Assembly: GCF_000577245.1 (NCBI RefSeq)
Contig: NZ_CBYO010000011.1
Coordinates: forward strand, 186,001-250,000
From: Paucisalibacillus algeriensis
GTDB taxonomy: Bacteria > Bacillota > Bacilli > Bacillales > Amphibacillaceae
Direction: 5' to 3'
DNA length: 64,000 nt
The notes beneath the pieces were generated by a model. That model worked only from the letters and a program-made list of their open reading frames with translations, made no database searches and had not been told where the DNA came from. A program made the translations under genes and the position numbers. This document shows positions 32,656 to 41,727 of this stretch, one piece after another (the stretch's first letter is position 1; the number at the start of each line of letters is the position of its first letter).

Positions 32656-35412
32656 TTATGCATGATAATGCTTTTCAACGACATCCGCACAACGTGAACA
32701 TAATGATGGATGTTTTACATCATTTCCAACTGTATCAGATGCTACCCAGCATCGTTCACATTTTTCACCTGAATGTTTTTCTACAAGAACATCCACATAG
32801 CGATAATCATTAACCTTAGCAGCACTGGCTACTATAGCTGCTTCTGAAACGATAAGCAGTTGATGAACATCTTCAATTGAATTTAATACTTCTCTCGATT
32901 GGTTATCTTTAGGTACAACTGTAATTTTGGCCTCTAATGACTTTCCGATTATTTTTTCATTACGTGCATCCTCTAAAGCTTTTAGAACATCATCACGGAT
33001 AGCCATAAAGTGATTCCATTTGTCTTCTAATCCCGTAAATCCTTCAACTTCCCTTGGTTCCGGAATATCAGTAAGTTGTGGGCTAGTTTCCTTTACACCA
33101 GGAATATATTCCCACACCTCATCAGCCGTATGAGGAATGATCGGTGTTAATAATTGAACCAATGTTGTAAGGATTTCATAATATCCAGTTTGAATGCTAC
33201 GACGACGATGGTTGCTTGCTGCCTCAATGTATAGGATATCTTTTGCAAAATCTAGATAGAATGAGCTCAAATCATCAGCACAGAAGTTATGGATACGATG
33301 GAAGATGGGTGAGAATTCATATTTTTCATAGCTTTCTCGAACTTCCTTCACTAATCTTTGCAGGCGATGTAACATGAAACGATCTACTTCTTCCATTTTC
33401 GCTTCTGGAACACGATCTGTTTCTGGATTGAAATCAGCAAGGTTCGCTAACATAAAGCGGAAAGTATTACGGATTTTACGATAGCTTTCCGAAGTTTGTT
33501 TTAAAATATCATCTGAAATGCGTACATCAGCTTGATAGTCAACAGACGAAACCCATAAGCGGAGAATATCAGCACCTAATTGTTTTAATACTTTAGAAGG
33601 TAAGATAACATTACCTAATGATTTACTCATTTTACGACCATTACCATCTAGGGTAAATCCATGACTAATAATTGACTTATACGGCGCTTTTCCGGTAACA
33701 GCAACTGCCGTGGATAGAGATGAGTTAAACCAACCCCGGTACTGATCACTACCTTCTAAATATACATCAGCTGGTCTTCTATGATCTTCCCTGTTTAATA
33801 GTACTCCTGCATGTGATGAACCAGAATCAAACCAAACGTCCATAATATCCATTTCTTTCGTAAAATTACCATTTGGACTGTGCTCTGAAGTAAAACCTTC
33901 TGGTAATAAATCTGTTGCTTCACGTTCGAACCATATGTTAGAACCATGCTCAGCAAATAGGTTTGCCACATGCTCAACAGTTTCATCTGTTATAATCGGT
34001 GTTCCATCTTCACCGTAGAAAACAGGAATTGGAACCCCCCAAGCACGTTGACGAGAAATACACCAATCTTCACGGTCACGTACCATGTTATATAATCTAG
34101 TTTCCCCCCATGAAGGGTACCATTTAACCTGCTTGATTTCGTTTAAAATGTCTTCACGGAAATCTTTAATGGATGCAAACCACTGCGCCGTTGCACGGAA
34201 AATAGTTGGCTTTTTCGTTCTCCAATCATGAGGATAGGAGTGCGTAATAAAGCTCATTTTTAATAATGATCCTACTTCCTCAAGCTTCTGAGTTACTACC
34301 TTATTTGCATCATCATAAAACAAACCTTCAAAACCTGGTGCTTCACTCGTAAACACACCTTTTTCATCCACTGGGGAGATGGTTTTTAAACCATACTTAT
34401 TCGAAACAAAGAAGTCATCTTCCCCATGACCTGGTGCTGTGTGTACACATCCTGTACCAGCATCAGTTGTAACATGCTCACCTAACATTACAAGTGATTC
34501 ACGGTCATAGAATGGATGCTTTGCGGTAATACGTTCTAATGCTTGACCTTTGAATGTCTTAACAACCTGCGGATTTTCCCATTCTAACTCTTTCGTTAAA
34601 TTCTCTAAAAGCGCTTCTGCAACAACAAATTGGTTACCATTTACTTCAGCCACAACGTAATCAACATCGGGATGAACACTAATTCCTAGGTTTGCTGGAA
34701 TTGTCCAAGGTGTTGTCGTCCAAATCACAATCTTATCTCCAGTATCTAAGACACCTTTACCATCTAATACGTCAAACACAACGTAAATAGATGCTGAACG
34801 TTTATCATAATATTCAATTTCCGCTTCAGCAAGAGCAGATTCCGAAGATGGAGACCAATAAACTGGCTTTAAGCCTTTATATATATAGCCTTTTTTTGCC
34901 ATTTCACCAAATACTCTAATTTGCTCTGCTTCATAATCTTTCGTAAGGGTGATATATGGATTGTCCCAATCCCCTCGAACACCTAACTGTTTGAACTGCG
35001 TACGTTGGTTATCAACTTGTGACAATGCATATTCTGCACATAGTTGTCTAAATTCAGCAACAGATAATTTTTTACGATTTACTTTTTTATTTTTCGTTAA
35101 AGCCGTTTCAATTGGAAGGCCGTGTGTATCCCAACCTGGAACATATGGTGCATGATAACCTGACATTGATTTATAACGAGTAATAAAGTCTTTTAGAACT
35201 TTATTCATGGCATGCCCTATGTGAAGGTCTCCATTCGCATAGGGAGGACCATCATGTAAAATAAATAGTGGTCTACCTTTTGTTCTTTCTAAAGACTTTT
35301 CATATAAATTAACTTCTTCCCATTTCTTTTGTCTCTCTGGTTCTTTGTTTGGCAAATTTCCGCGCATTGGAAATTCGGTTTTTGGCATGAGTAATGTTTC
35401 TTTATAATCCAC
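32656..35412 (-). CDS. ileS: Isoleucyl-tRNA synthetase
   Basis: A 918-residue class I synthetase. HIGH motif in [16 protein letters not shown] (about 55-70), editing (CP1) domain with [13 protein letters not shown] and [20 protein letters not shown] motif in [10 protein letters not shown] (about 595), anticodon domain, and a C-terminal zinc finger CERCW...CSRC. The ~918 length and C-terminal zinc finger correspond to the bacterial, mupirocin-sensitive (IleS1) type. Expression is controlled by the upstream T-box. Confidence 0.98.
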   Translation of the reverse strand: MDYKETLLMPKTEFPMRGNLPNKEPERQKKWEEVNLYEKSLERTKGRPLFILHDGPPYANGDLHIGHAMNKVLKDFITRYKSMSGYHAPYVPGWDTHGLPIETALTKNKKVNRKKLSVAEFRQLCAEYALSQVDNQRTQFKQLGVRGDWDNPYITLTKDYEAEQIRVFGEMAKKGYIYKGLKPVYWSPSSESALAEAEIEYYDKRSASIYVVFDVLDGKGVLDTGDKIVIWTTTPWTIPANLGISVHPDVDYVVAEVNGNQFVVAEALLENLTKELEWENPQVVKTFKGQALERITAKHPFYDRESLVMLGEHVTTDAGTGCVHTAPGHGEDDFFVSNKYGLKTISPVDEKGVFTSEAPGFEGLFYDDANKVVTQKLEEVGSLLKMSFITHSYPHDWRTKKPTIFRATAQWFASIKDFREDILNEIKQVKWYPSWGETRLYNMVRDREDWCISRQRAWGVPIPVFYGEDGTPIITDETVEHVANLFAEHGSNIWFEREATDLLPEGFTSEHSPNGNFTKEMDIMDVWFDSGSSHAGVLLNREDHRRPADVYLEGSDQYRGWFNSSLSTAVAVTGKAPYKSIISHGFTLDGNGRKMSKSLGNVILPSKVLKQLGADILRLWVSSVDYQADVRISDDILKQTSESYRKIRNTFRFMLANLADFNPETDRVPEAKMEEVDRFMLHRLQRLVKEVRESYEKYEFSPIFHRIHNFCADDLSSFYLDFAKDILYIEAASNHRRRSIQTGYYEILTTLVQLLTPIIPHTADEVWEYIPGVKETSPQLTDIPEPREVEGFTGLEDKWNHFMAIRDDVLKALEDARNEKIIGKSLEAKITVVPKDNQSREVLNSIEDVHQLLIVSEAAIVASAAKVNDYRYVDVLVEKHSGEKCERCWVASDTVGNDVKHPSLCSRCADVVEKHYHA

Positions 35413-35473
35413 TGACTATTTCCTCCTTATGTTTAACGAATCAATTCCAATTCTTAAAATATTAAAAATAATA

Positions 35474-35743
35474 ACAAAAAAAGCCTCTCGAATCCCAAAA
35501 GGGACGAGAAGACTCGCGGTACCACCCTTATAAACTTAAAATGATCATTCATTTCAAATTCACTCGATATTCGTAACGTGAATAATACGTCCAATTCTAC
35601 TTCCCCTATTCAAATTGGATACTCGAGAGTGATATTCTAAAAACGTACTGTACTAGGCTCACACCAACCCCTAGCTCGCTTAACAAGCATCTATTTTTAT
35701 ACTGTCTCTGTCATCGCATTTCTATTATTATTTACCTATTTGT
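35474..35743 (-). promoter_or_regulatory. T-box riboswitch, isoleucine-specific, upstream of ileS
   Basis: The universal T-box sequence AGGGTGGTACCGCGA (35528-35514) is intact and precedes a terminator TCTCGTCCC-TTTT-GGGATTCGAGA with a seven-T tail (35512-35474). Stem I begins near GACAGAGACAGTA. The likely specifier codon is ATC (35633-35631) in the context GAATATCACTC, matching isoleucine. Uncharged tRNA-Ile should stabilise the antiterminator. Confidence 0.96.
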
Positions 35744-35749
35744 GTATGC

Positions 35750-35778
35750 ATTATATGTAAATTTTCTTCAAACGTCAA
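35750..35778 (-). promoter_or_regulatory. Sigma-A promoter of the ileS T-box transcript
   Basis: TTGACG (35778-35773) and perfect TATAAT (35755-35750) with 17-base spacing on the minus strand, starting four bases after divIVA ends. Confidence 0.92.
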
Positions 35779-35781
35779 GGT

Positions 35782-36285
35782 TTAAGATTCTTGTTTAGCA
35801 AATTCTAAATCATTTCCCATCTCAACCTCAAATAATTCTTCCCAATCATCTGTTCCAATCATATCAAGTTGAGCTTCAACTAACATCTTTAGTCGAGTTC
35901 GGAAAACCTTTGCTTGTTTCTTTAACTCTTCTACTTCAATCGAAATTTTACGAGATTTACTTAATGCTTCATTAATAATTCGATCAGCATTTTTTTCGGC
36001 TTCCTTAATAATAAGCTTAGATTCTTTAGAAGCATTGCCTTTAAGTTCTTCAGCAGTTTCTTGCGCAATAAGAATGGATTTATTTAATGTCTCTTCAATA
36101 TTGGTAAAATGGCTAAGCTTTTCATTCATCTGTTCTATTTTCTCTTTTAATTCTTTCTTCTCCCGAATAACTATTTCATAGTCTTTAATAACCTGATCTA
36201 AAAATTCATTAACTTCATCTTCATCATATCCACGAAAGCTTCTTGTAAATTCTTTATTATGAATATCTAGTGGCGTCAATGGCAT
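35782..36285 (-). CDS. divIVA: Cell division / polarity protein DivIVA
   Basis: A 167-residue coiled-coil protein that binds negatively curved membrane at septa and poles, recruiting MinJ/MinCD and chromosome-anchoring factors. The N-terminal membrane-binding motif MPLTPLDIHNKEFTRSFRGY followed by DEDEVNEFLDQVIKDYE (here YDEDEVNEFLDQV) is diagnostic; the remainder is Glu/Lys-rich heptads. ATG with GGGAGG seven bases upstream. Own promoter and a Spo0A-box-like sequence lie upstream; ylmH upstream is closed by a terminator. Downstream starts the ileS promoter. Confidence 0.97.
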   Translation of the reverse strand: MPLTPLDIHNKEFTRSFRGYDEDEVNEFLDQVIKDYEIVIREKKELKEKIEQMNEKLSHFTNIEETLNKSILIAQETAEELKGNASKESKLIIKEAEKNADRIINEALSKSRKISIEVEELKKQAKVFRTRLKMLVEAQLDMIGTDDWEELFEVEMGNDLEFAKQES

Positions 36286-36317
36286 AGCGTTTACCTCCCT
36301 AAATAATTTTAATAGAT

Positions 36318-36345
36318 ATTATAAGTCCATAATTTAGTATACCAA
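36318..36345 (-). promoter_or_regulatory. Sigma-A promoter of divIVA
   Basis: TTGGTA (36345-36340) and TATAAT (36323-36318) are spaced 16 bases apart on the minus strand. A perfect Spo0A box TGTCGAA (36357-36351) ends five bases upstream of the -35. Confidence 0.75.
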
Positions 36346-36396
36346 TTATTTTCGACAAAAAGTATGGTTTTCCTGCAATTTTAGAACTTTTTAACT

Positions 36397-36453
36397 AAAA
36401 AATCTGAAAGAACGACTCTTTGATATCCATTATATATCAAAAAACCGTTCTTT
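36397..36453 (-). terminator. Terminator after ylmH
   Basis: A two-part hairpin: outer arms AAAGAACG/CGTTCTTT and inner arms TTTGATAT/ATATCAAA. It begins one base after the ylmH stop; a T-run follows on the minus strand. Confidence 0.8.
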
Positions 36454-36454
36454 A

Positions 36455-37234
36455 CTATACCAGCAATAAGGCGGTTGTTACTTTAATTTTTTCTTTTTTT
36501 GTTTGACCATTTATTCCAACAAGCTTACTGCGACCCTTTCCCCTCAAAGAAATTAAGTCACCTTCTCGAAGAATAAATTTGCTATCCTCGACAACACGAT
36601 AATTAACTTTAACTAAGCCTTTTTGAACAACATCCTGAGCATCTTTTCTAGAAATAGAGTAAATTTCTTTTAGCATAGTATCTAGTCTTAAGGAAGAGAC
36701 AATTTTTTCTGATTCAGACCAAATGGATTCTAGTTCAATTAAATCTGAAACAGGTTTTTCCTCAAAATTAATGGTTGCCCGCTTAATTCCTGTTAAATTC
36801 ATGATAACAAAAGAAGAAATGTCTTGATCAAGAATTATTTGTACTTTACCATCACCAGCGAAAATATCCCCTAGCTTTTTTCGTTTAACACCTAGTGATA
36901 AAAAGGCTCCTAACACATCCCGATGTGCAACCGAGATAAACTTTTCATGGTAGGTTGCCTGCACTAAACAAATATTAAAATCCTCATCCGAAATTACTTC
37001 ATAATAAGGAGCAATAATTGCTCTTTTTCTTTCCGAATGAATTCCACCGCCAAACAATCGACACTGAAGTTCATCATCGGCTGTTCCTATTAGCATTTCA
37101 ACAATTTGTTGTTCACGTGGATCAAGAAAGTCAGTTAATTTAGCTTGAAAAGAACGCTCTACCTGCTCTTTCCATGACAAAACCTGATCAATGAAACCAT
37201 GCTCTTCTTTGCGAAAGTGTTGATAAATATCCAT
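36455..37234 (-). CDS. ylmH: S4-domain RNA-binding protein YlmH
   Basis: A 259-residue protein with a C-terminal S4 RNA-binding domain (about 180-245, with SRKDAQDVVQKGLVKVNYR and LREGDLISLRGKGR). YlmH homologues bind stalled 50S-peptidyl-tRNA complexes and take part in ribosome rescue; the gene is conserved next to division genes, and its deletion has mild division phenotypes in some species. The ATG has only a weak ribosome binding site (TAATGAAATAA). Eight bases separate it from ylmG. Confidence 0.92.
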   Translation of the reverse strand: MDIYQHFRKEEHGFIDQVLSWKEQVERSFQAKLTDFLDPREQQIVEMLIGTADDELQCRLFGGGIHSERKRAIIAPYYEVISDEDFNICLVQATYHEKFISVAHRDVLGAFLSLGVKRKKLGDIFAGDGKVQIILDQDISSFVIMNLTGIKRATINFEEKPVSDLIELESIWSESEKIVSSLRLDTMLKEIYSISRKDAQDVVQKGLVKVNYRVVEDSKFILREGDLISLRGKGRSKLVGINGQTKKEKIKVTTALLLV

Positions 37235-37242
37235 TTATTTCA

Positions 37243-37524
37243 TTACCCAGCAATAAACCGAACAATCATGTTATATAAGCCCCAAATTCCAGCCCCAGCC
37301 AAACGCAACACAATAATGGCTACAATTGGTGAAATATCAATCATGCCTAGAGGGGGGATGATTTTACGAAATGGTTCCAGAAAGGGCTCATATAGTTTGG
37401 TCATAATACTACCAAAAGTTGATTCACGTGCACCTGGAAACCAAGACATGAAAATATAAATAATTAAGCCAATAGAATAGATTTCTAAGGCTCTGGCTAA
37501 AATATCAAAAATTATGTATAACAT
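37243..37524 (-). CDS. ylmG: YggT family membrane protein YlmG
   Basis: A 93-residue protein with two hydrophobic segments (about 5-27 and 62-88) separated by the conserved loop SWFPGARES...[23 protein letters not shown]. This is the YggT family, found in the sepF operon of Gram-positives and cyanobacteria and linked to membrane or division organisation; biochemical role unknown. The ATG has AAAGGATGG about 11 bases upstream, within the end of sepF. Confidence 0.92.
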   Translation of the reverse strand: MLYIIFDILARALEIYSIGLIIYIFMSWFPGARESTFGSIMTKLYEPFLEPFRKIIPPLGMIDISPIVAIIVLRLAGAGIWGLYNMIVRFIAG

Positions 37525-37532
37525 ATACTAAT

Positions 37533-37958
37533 TTACCATCCTTTATTCAGATCTTCTTCAAATGATTCCGATATGGAACCAGTTACATCAACATTATCCG
37601 GCGCACAAAGAAAGGTTTGCGATCCTAAGCGTTGAATAATACCATTAACTGCATACACGGTTCCACTTAAAAAGTCAACTATCCTCTTTGCCTCATAGGG
37701 TTGCACTCGCTGAAGATTAATGACAACCGATCGTTTATTTACAATGTTATCTGCTATTTGTTGTGCTTCTTCAAACGTTCTTGGCTCACAAAGAACAACT
37801 TTTGAAGAGGAGGTTTTTACACTTGTTAAATTAATTACATTATTATTTGTTAGGTTTTTCTGGTTGCTTGGTGTCATAACTTGTTCCTCTTCGACATACT
37901 CATATTCATACTCTTCGTCTACTGCAAAAAGCGTCTTAATCTTATTTTTAATACTCAA
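37533..37958 (-). CDS. sepF: Cell division protein SepF
   Basis: A 141-residue FtsZ-binding septum protein that forms rings and bundles FtsZ polymers under the membrane. The N-terminal amphipathic anchor MSIKNKIKTLFAV and acidic EYEYEYVEEE linker match the family; the core includes EPRTFEEAQQIADNIVNKRSVVINL and VDFLSGTVYAVNG. I choose the TTG at 37956-37958, because GAGGTG lies six bases upstream and the resulting N-terminus is the family one; the earlier GTG overlaps the ribosome binding site. Confidence 0.95.
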   Translation of the reverse strand: MSIKNKIKTLFAVDEEYEYEYVEEEQVMTPSNQKNLTNNNVINLTSVKTSSSKVVLCEPRTFEEAQQIADNIVNKRSVVINLQRVQPYEAKRIVDFLSGTVYAVNGIIQRLGSQTFLCAPDNVDVTGSISESFEEDLNKGW

Positions 37959-37968
37959 TTTCGTCACC

Positions 37969-38646
37969 TCACATATTTGACCCTACTAATTTCGAGCCGA
38001 TTCTAATATGGGTTGCACCCTCCATTATGGCAATCTCATAATCATTGCTCATTCCCATGGATAAATAGTTACATGGTGCATGTTGATAATTTCTTTGTTT
38101 TACTTTATCTCTTAATTCCCCGAGTTCACGAAATACTTTATGTAATAATTCTTTGTCATCTGAATGTGGTGCCATCGTCATCAGTCCTACAATACGAATA
38201 TTTGCGTATTCAGATGTCTTTTCAATGAATTGTATGACATCTTCTGGTTGTATGCCATGTTTTGATTCCTCACCACTTACATTAACTTGTACAAAACAAT
38301 CCTTAACGGTAGAAGCACGCTTGTTAATTTCTTTTGCTAATGACAATCTGTCCAGTGAATGTATATAATCTACCTTATCAATAATGTCTTTTACTTTTCT
38401 TGTTTGTAAGCTACCAATAAAATGCCAAGAAACTCTATTACCGAAGTGATTATATTTTTCAATGAAACCTTCTTGACGATTTTCGCCAAGATTTAGTACT
38501 CCAGCATCTACTACTTCCTCAGTTCTCTCTATTGTAACATATTTCGTAACCGCTATGATGGTAATATCTTCGGAATTCCGATTGTTATTTCTACATGCCG
38601 CTTCTATTCTTGCTTTGATTTCTGTTAAATTTTGTGAGACATCCAT
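37969..38646 (-). CDS. ylmE: YggS/PLPBP family pyridoxal-phosphate homeostasis protein (YlmE)
   Basis: A 225-residue TIM-barrel PLP carrier, not known to catalyse a reaction. The PLP-binding lysine is in IIAVTKYVT (about residue 32), followed by the family motifs LGENRQEGFIEKY and WHFIGSLQTRKVK; the C-terminal phosphate-binding region includes YLSMGMSNDYEIAI and THIRIGSKLVG. ATG with GGAGGAGAAA upstream. Conserved place between pgeF and sepF. Confidence 0.95.
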   Translation of the reverse strand: MDVSQNLTEIKARIEAACRNNNRNSEDITIIAVTKYVTIERTEEVVDAGVLNLGENRQEGFIEKYNHFGNRVSWHFIGSLQTRKVKDIIDKVDYIHSLDRLSLAKEINKRASTVKDCFVQVNVSGEESKHGIQPEDVIQFIEKTSEYANIRIVGLMTMAPHSDDKELLHKVFRELGELRDKVKQRNYQHAPCNYLSMGMSNDYEIAIMEGATHIRIGSKLVGSNM

Positions 38647-38673
38647 TACTAATTATTTCTCCTCCTTGAAAAA

Positions 38674-39483
38674 TCAACAGCTATAGCCAATAAACCCTAA
38701 CATCCGACCAGTTTTCCCCTGGTCTCGGCGATGTGAGTAAAATAGGTTTTCATCTCTAAACGTGCAATAATTTGTTATATCTATATTACTACGAAATACA
38801 CCTGATTGTACAAGGATTTCGACATTTAGTTGTTTTAAATCTAATAAATAGTGCCCATTCCCTACCGGTGTTAACACTTGCTTTCTGTGTTCCATCGGTA
38901 TATGTTCCTTTACATATTCATCTACTTCATAATATTCATTAGAAATGCATGGTCCTATTGCAACCATTAAGTTTTTCATGTCGCAACCAAGCTCCAATAA
39001 TTTTGTCGTCATTTCCTCTGCAATTCGACCAACCGTTCCCTTCCAACCAGCATGAGCTACACCAATGTATTTCGTAACTGGATCAAAAAAGAATAATGGT
39101 ACACAATCAGCAAAAAATGCCGTACATAGAATACCAGATTCTCTGGTTATTAATCCATCTATCCCCTTTAGAGAGGATACTACTGACTTTGCACCTTTTC
39201 CAATGTCTGCTAAATCAGCAATATGTACAGAAGTATGGTGTACTTGTTCACCGGAAACCCATTGCTCTAAAGGAATATTTAGTGTCGTTGCAAGCTTCTC
39301 TCTGTTGGCAATAACATCCCCGTATGAATCTGAAACATGTAAACCAAAGTTATTGGAAGAAAAGTAGCCTTTACTAGTTCCTCCATTACGGGATGTAAAC
39401 CCCACCTTTAAATTGGGATCTTTTTCCATCCATTTATTAATCATTAATAATTCATTTCCAACCAATTCGAAAACGTCTTCCAC
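38674..39483 (-). CDS. pgeF: Purine nucleoside phosphorylase / laccase-domain protein (PgeF/YlmD)
   Basis: A 269-residue DUF152 (laccase-domain) protein; family members cleave purine nucleosides or correct peptidoglycan precursor errors (PgeF). The metal-binding His and Cys residues are in EQVHHTSVHIAD (about 80), FADCVPLFFFDP (about 126) and AHAGWKGTVGRIAEE (about 142). It begins with a GTG preceded by AGGAGG seven bases upstream. First gene of the pgeF-ylmE-sepF-ylmG-ylmH block. Confidence 0.92.
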   Translation of the reverse strand: MEDVFELVGNELLMINKWMEKDPNLKVGFTSRNGGTSKGYFSSNNFGLHVSDSYGDVIANREKLATTLNIPLEQWVSGEQVHHTSVHIADLADIGKGAKSVVSSLKGIDGLITRESGILCTAFFADCVPLFFFDPVTKYIGVAHAGWKGTVGRIAEEMTTKLLELGCDMKNLMVAIGPCISNEYYEVDEYVKEHIPMEHRKQVLTPVGNGHYLLDLKQLNVEILVQSGVFRSNIDITNYCTFRDENLFYSHRRDQGKTGRMLGFIGYSC

Positions 39484-39513
39484 AGTAATTCCTCCTGCTA
39501 GTTTTAGCTTGAC

Positions 39514-39771
39514 TTATTCAATGTATAATTTCGGACGAGTTACATCTTTCACTAAAATTACGTCGGAGCCAATTGTCACGATTTGTTCCCAATATATCAT
39601 CAATTCATCTGACTTTCCAAAAAAACCACCCTTTTTTTCACGAGTATAGATCACAAGAGCGATTATTCTGCCACGGTCTGGGTCAATTTCTAAATCTGAA
39701 ATGTGGCCTAATCTTCTTCCATCATTGATCACAATTACTTCTTTTACTTGAAGATCAGATAATTTTATCAT
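39514..39771 (-). CDS. ylmC: YlmC/YmxH family PRC-barrel sporulation protein
   Basis: An 85-residue PRC-barrel protein: IKLSDLQVKEVIVINDGRRLGHISDLEID followed by GFFGKSDELMIYWEQIVTIGSDVILV is cut here to its key parts KLSDLQVKEVI, GRRLGHISDLEID and WEQIVTIGSDVILV. Family members are small sporulation-associated proteins of unknown biochemistry. I prefer the ATG at 39769-39771 over the adjacent GTG. It lies between the BCCT gene and pgeF; in B. subtilis it follows sigG directly except for ylmA, so here the transporter is inserted between. Confidence 0.88.
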   Translation of the reverse strand: MIKLSDLQVKEVIVINDGRRLGHISDLEIDPDRGRIIALVIYTREKKGGFFGKSDELMIYWEQIVTIGSDVILVKDVTRPKLYIE

Positions 39772-39867
39772 CACGGCTCACCTACCCTTACTAGTGATGT
39801 ATATGCATGAAGTTGTTCGTTCATTCTGAGCTTGGGTGATAAGGTAATGACATGCTAAAACTAAAAT

Positions 39868-39903
39868 AGAGTCTGTAATGAAAATATCTTCAAAACAGAC
39901 TCC
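39868..39903 (-). terminator. Weak terminator-like hairpin after BCCT gene
   Basis: GAGTCTGT and ACAGACTC (8 bp) enclose a 20-base loop and are followed by TATTTT on the minus strand, starting six bases after the transporter stop. The large loop makes it a weaker candidate. Confidence 0.5.
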
Positions 39904-39909
39904 TTCCAA

Positions 39910-41454
39910 TTAGTCTTTATCTTTTTTTCGTAGTTCCCTCAAAGCTTCCCTTTTTTCTTCCATTGCCATTTTTCTTGCTATCCTAGGGGCATTCCACAAT
40001 GGCGGCAGTAATAGAAAGGAAACAGGCACTGCCGTGATAACGATGGAATTTTGAATGGATGTGATACTTTCCCCCATTGGCAAGATCATTACTGTCGTCA
40101 GTCCAAAAATGGCTGCCCAAAAGACTCTTAACCAACGTTTGGGTTTATCATTTCCCGTTAAAGTTGCTGCAACGGTATAGGACATCGTGTCAACCGTTGT
40201 CACAACAAATATAATAGAAACAAGCAAAAATCCTATTCCAAATATTGTCCCTAGGGGTAGTTGATCTGTTATTGCCATCACGGCTGCTTCCATTCCACCT
40301 TCAGATAATGGTTTAGAGATTGAACCTGGGTTTTCCTTTTCAAAAAATACTCCAGTCCCACCAACAACCGAGAACCAAAAGTTATTAACAATAGGGGCTA
40401 CAATAGATACAGCAATAATTAATTCCCGAATTGTTCTTCCACGTGAAATTCTGCTTATAAATACAATTAGCATCGGGGCATATCCGATAAACCAACCCCA
40501 AAAGAATATTGTCCAACCACCAAGCCAACTACTATCCCCACGGAATAAACTCATCGTAAAGAAATTTTGTAGGTGTACACCGGTTCCACCGACAAAAGCA
40601 TCGATAATAAACATCGTTGGGCCTAAGAGGAGAACCATAATTGCCAGAAAAATGGTGAAACCAACATTATAACGGCTTAATGTTAAGATTCCACGATCAA
40701 CACCTGTCGCAGCAGATATAGCAGCTATAATAGCTAAAATTATTACTACGGTGAGACTTAAGGTCATGGTATTCGGTACATCAAATAGATGGTTTAATCC
40801 ATAAGCAATCTGTAACCCTAAGAATCCAAGTGGCCCCAATGTTCCAGCAACCGTAGCAATTATAGAAAAGGTATCTGCTGTTGTACCAATCATACTTTTA
40901 TAATAAATTTTTTCACCAAAAATTGGATATAACAATCCCCTAGGTCGTAAGGGAAGTTTTTTATTGTAGTGCACATACATCATCACAATCGATGCCAGTG
41001 TTCCTAAGATAGCCCATGCCGTAAAACCCCAATGCATGTAGGACTGGGCAAAGGCAGCGAACATATTATTAAATTCCCCACCACCAAATAAAGGTGGTGT
41101 ATTCATATAATGATACATTGGCTCTGAAGCAGCCCAGAAAACACCACCACTAGCCAACAACGTTACTAGTATCATAGCTATCCACCGAAAATAACTATAT
41201 ATTGGTCTATCTTGTTTCCCTAATCTGACATTACCATATTTGGAAAATGCCAAACCTAGACCAACCAAAAAATTACCTAACAACAGTAGCTGCCAATAGG
41301 CACCAAAGAAATCTGCGGAGTACTCAAACAGAACGGTGATTGTTGTTCCGACTCCTTCGCTATTAAAAACAGATAACAGAATAAATGCAATTAAAAAACC
41401 ACCACTTGCAATAAACACAGGCCAATCCAAATGTTTCATTTTGTTAAATCGCAC
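39910..41454 (-). CDS. BCCT family (betaine/carnitine/choline-type) transporter
   Basis: A 514-residue, 12-helix secondary transporter for a trimethylammonium or related compatible solute. Family marks: WAASEPMYHYMNTPP in the fourth-helix region (about 130), and the signature region GGWTIFFWGWFIGYAPM near 325, followed by FISRISRGRTIREL, the conserved loop. The last tryptophan of the usual W-x-W-W signature is phenylalanine here. The C-terminus is charged (KMAMEEKREALRELRKK), resembling osmosensing tails. The GTG at 41452-41454 has GGAGG six bases upstream; a longer frame from 41505 lacks one. It sits between sigG and ylmC, not a usual place. Substrate cannot be assigned. Strong promoter with an operator-like repeat upstream. 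Confidence 0.93.
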   Translation of the reverse strand: MRFNKMKHLDWPVFIASGGFLIAFILLSVFNSEGVGTTITVLFEYSADFFGAYWQLLLLGNFLVGLGLAFSKYGNVRLGKQDRPIYSYFRWIAMILVTLLASGGVFWAASEPMYHYMNTPPLFGGGEFNNMFAAFAQSYMHWGFTAWAILGTLASIVMMYVHYNKKLPLRPRGLLYPIFGEKIYYKSMIGTTADTFSIIATVAGTLGPLGFLGLQIAYGLNHLFDVPNTMTLSLTVVIILAIIAAISAATGVDRGILTLSRYNVGFTIFLAIMVLLLGPTMFIIDAFVGGTGVHLQNFFTMSLFRGDSSWLGGWTIFFWGWFIGYAPMLIVFISRISRGRTIRELIIAVSIVAPIVNNFWFSVVGGTGVFFEKENPGSISKPLSEGGMEAAVMAITDQLPLGTIFGIGFLLVSIIFVVTTVDTMSYTVAATLTGNDKPKRWLRVFWAAIFGLTTVMILPMGESITSIQNSIVITAVPVSFLLLPPLWNAPRIARKMAMEEKREALRELRKKDKD

Positions 41455-41525
41455 GCTGTTCCTCCTAATTATGTATAAGCAAGTGTCTAAAATAATATTT
41501 AACATTAAAGACCGTATGGTAGATA

Positions 41526-41557
41526 GTATTTTTTAAAATTCTCCATTTAAAAAATAC
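41526..41557 (-). promoter_or_regulatory. AT-rich leader hairpin of the BCCT gene
   Basis: GTATTTTTTAAAAT (41526-41539) and ATTTAAAAAATAC (41545-41557) form a 13-bp stem with one bulge and a five-base loop in the roughly 140-base untranslated leader. It is not followed by a T-run in the transport direction, so it is not a typical terminator. Confidence 0.55.
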
Positions 41558-41594
41558 CAGTGACACAACCACGCCTTGCTCAAATGTAAACACG

Positions 41595-41630
41595 GTTACC
41601 AATTATACAGGTAACAAATCAACACGTCAA
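41595..41630 (-). promoter_or_regulatory. BCCT promoter with overlapping inverted-repeat operator
   Basis: On the minus strand TTGACG (41630-41625) and TATAAT (41607-41602) are spaced by 17 bases. The -10 box is enclosed by a perfect inverted repeat GTTACC-N9-GGTAAC (41595-41615). A protein bound there would block RNA polymerase, so repression is the likely mode. Confidence 0.8.
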
Positions 41631-41637
41631 AGCATCT

Positions 41638-41680
41638 AAAAATGACTATCAAATCGAGTTGCGATTTAATAGTCATTTAT
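41638..41680. terminator. Terminator after sigG
   Basis: AAATGACTAT with AAATCG pair with CGATTT and ATAGTCATTT around a short loop; A and T runs flank both sides. About 50 bases past the sigG stop. Confidence 0.88.
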
Positions 41681-41727
41681 CTGCTATAAGTAATTCTTGA
41701 AAACATAGCTATCTTTTCTACTTAAAA

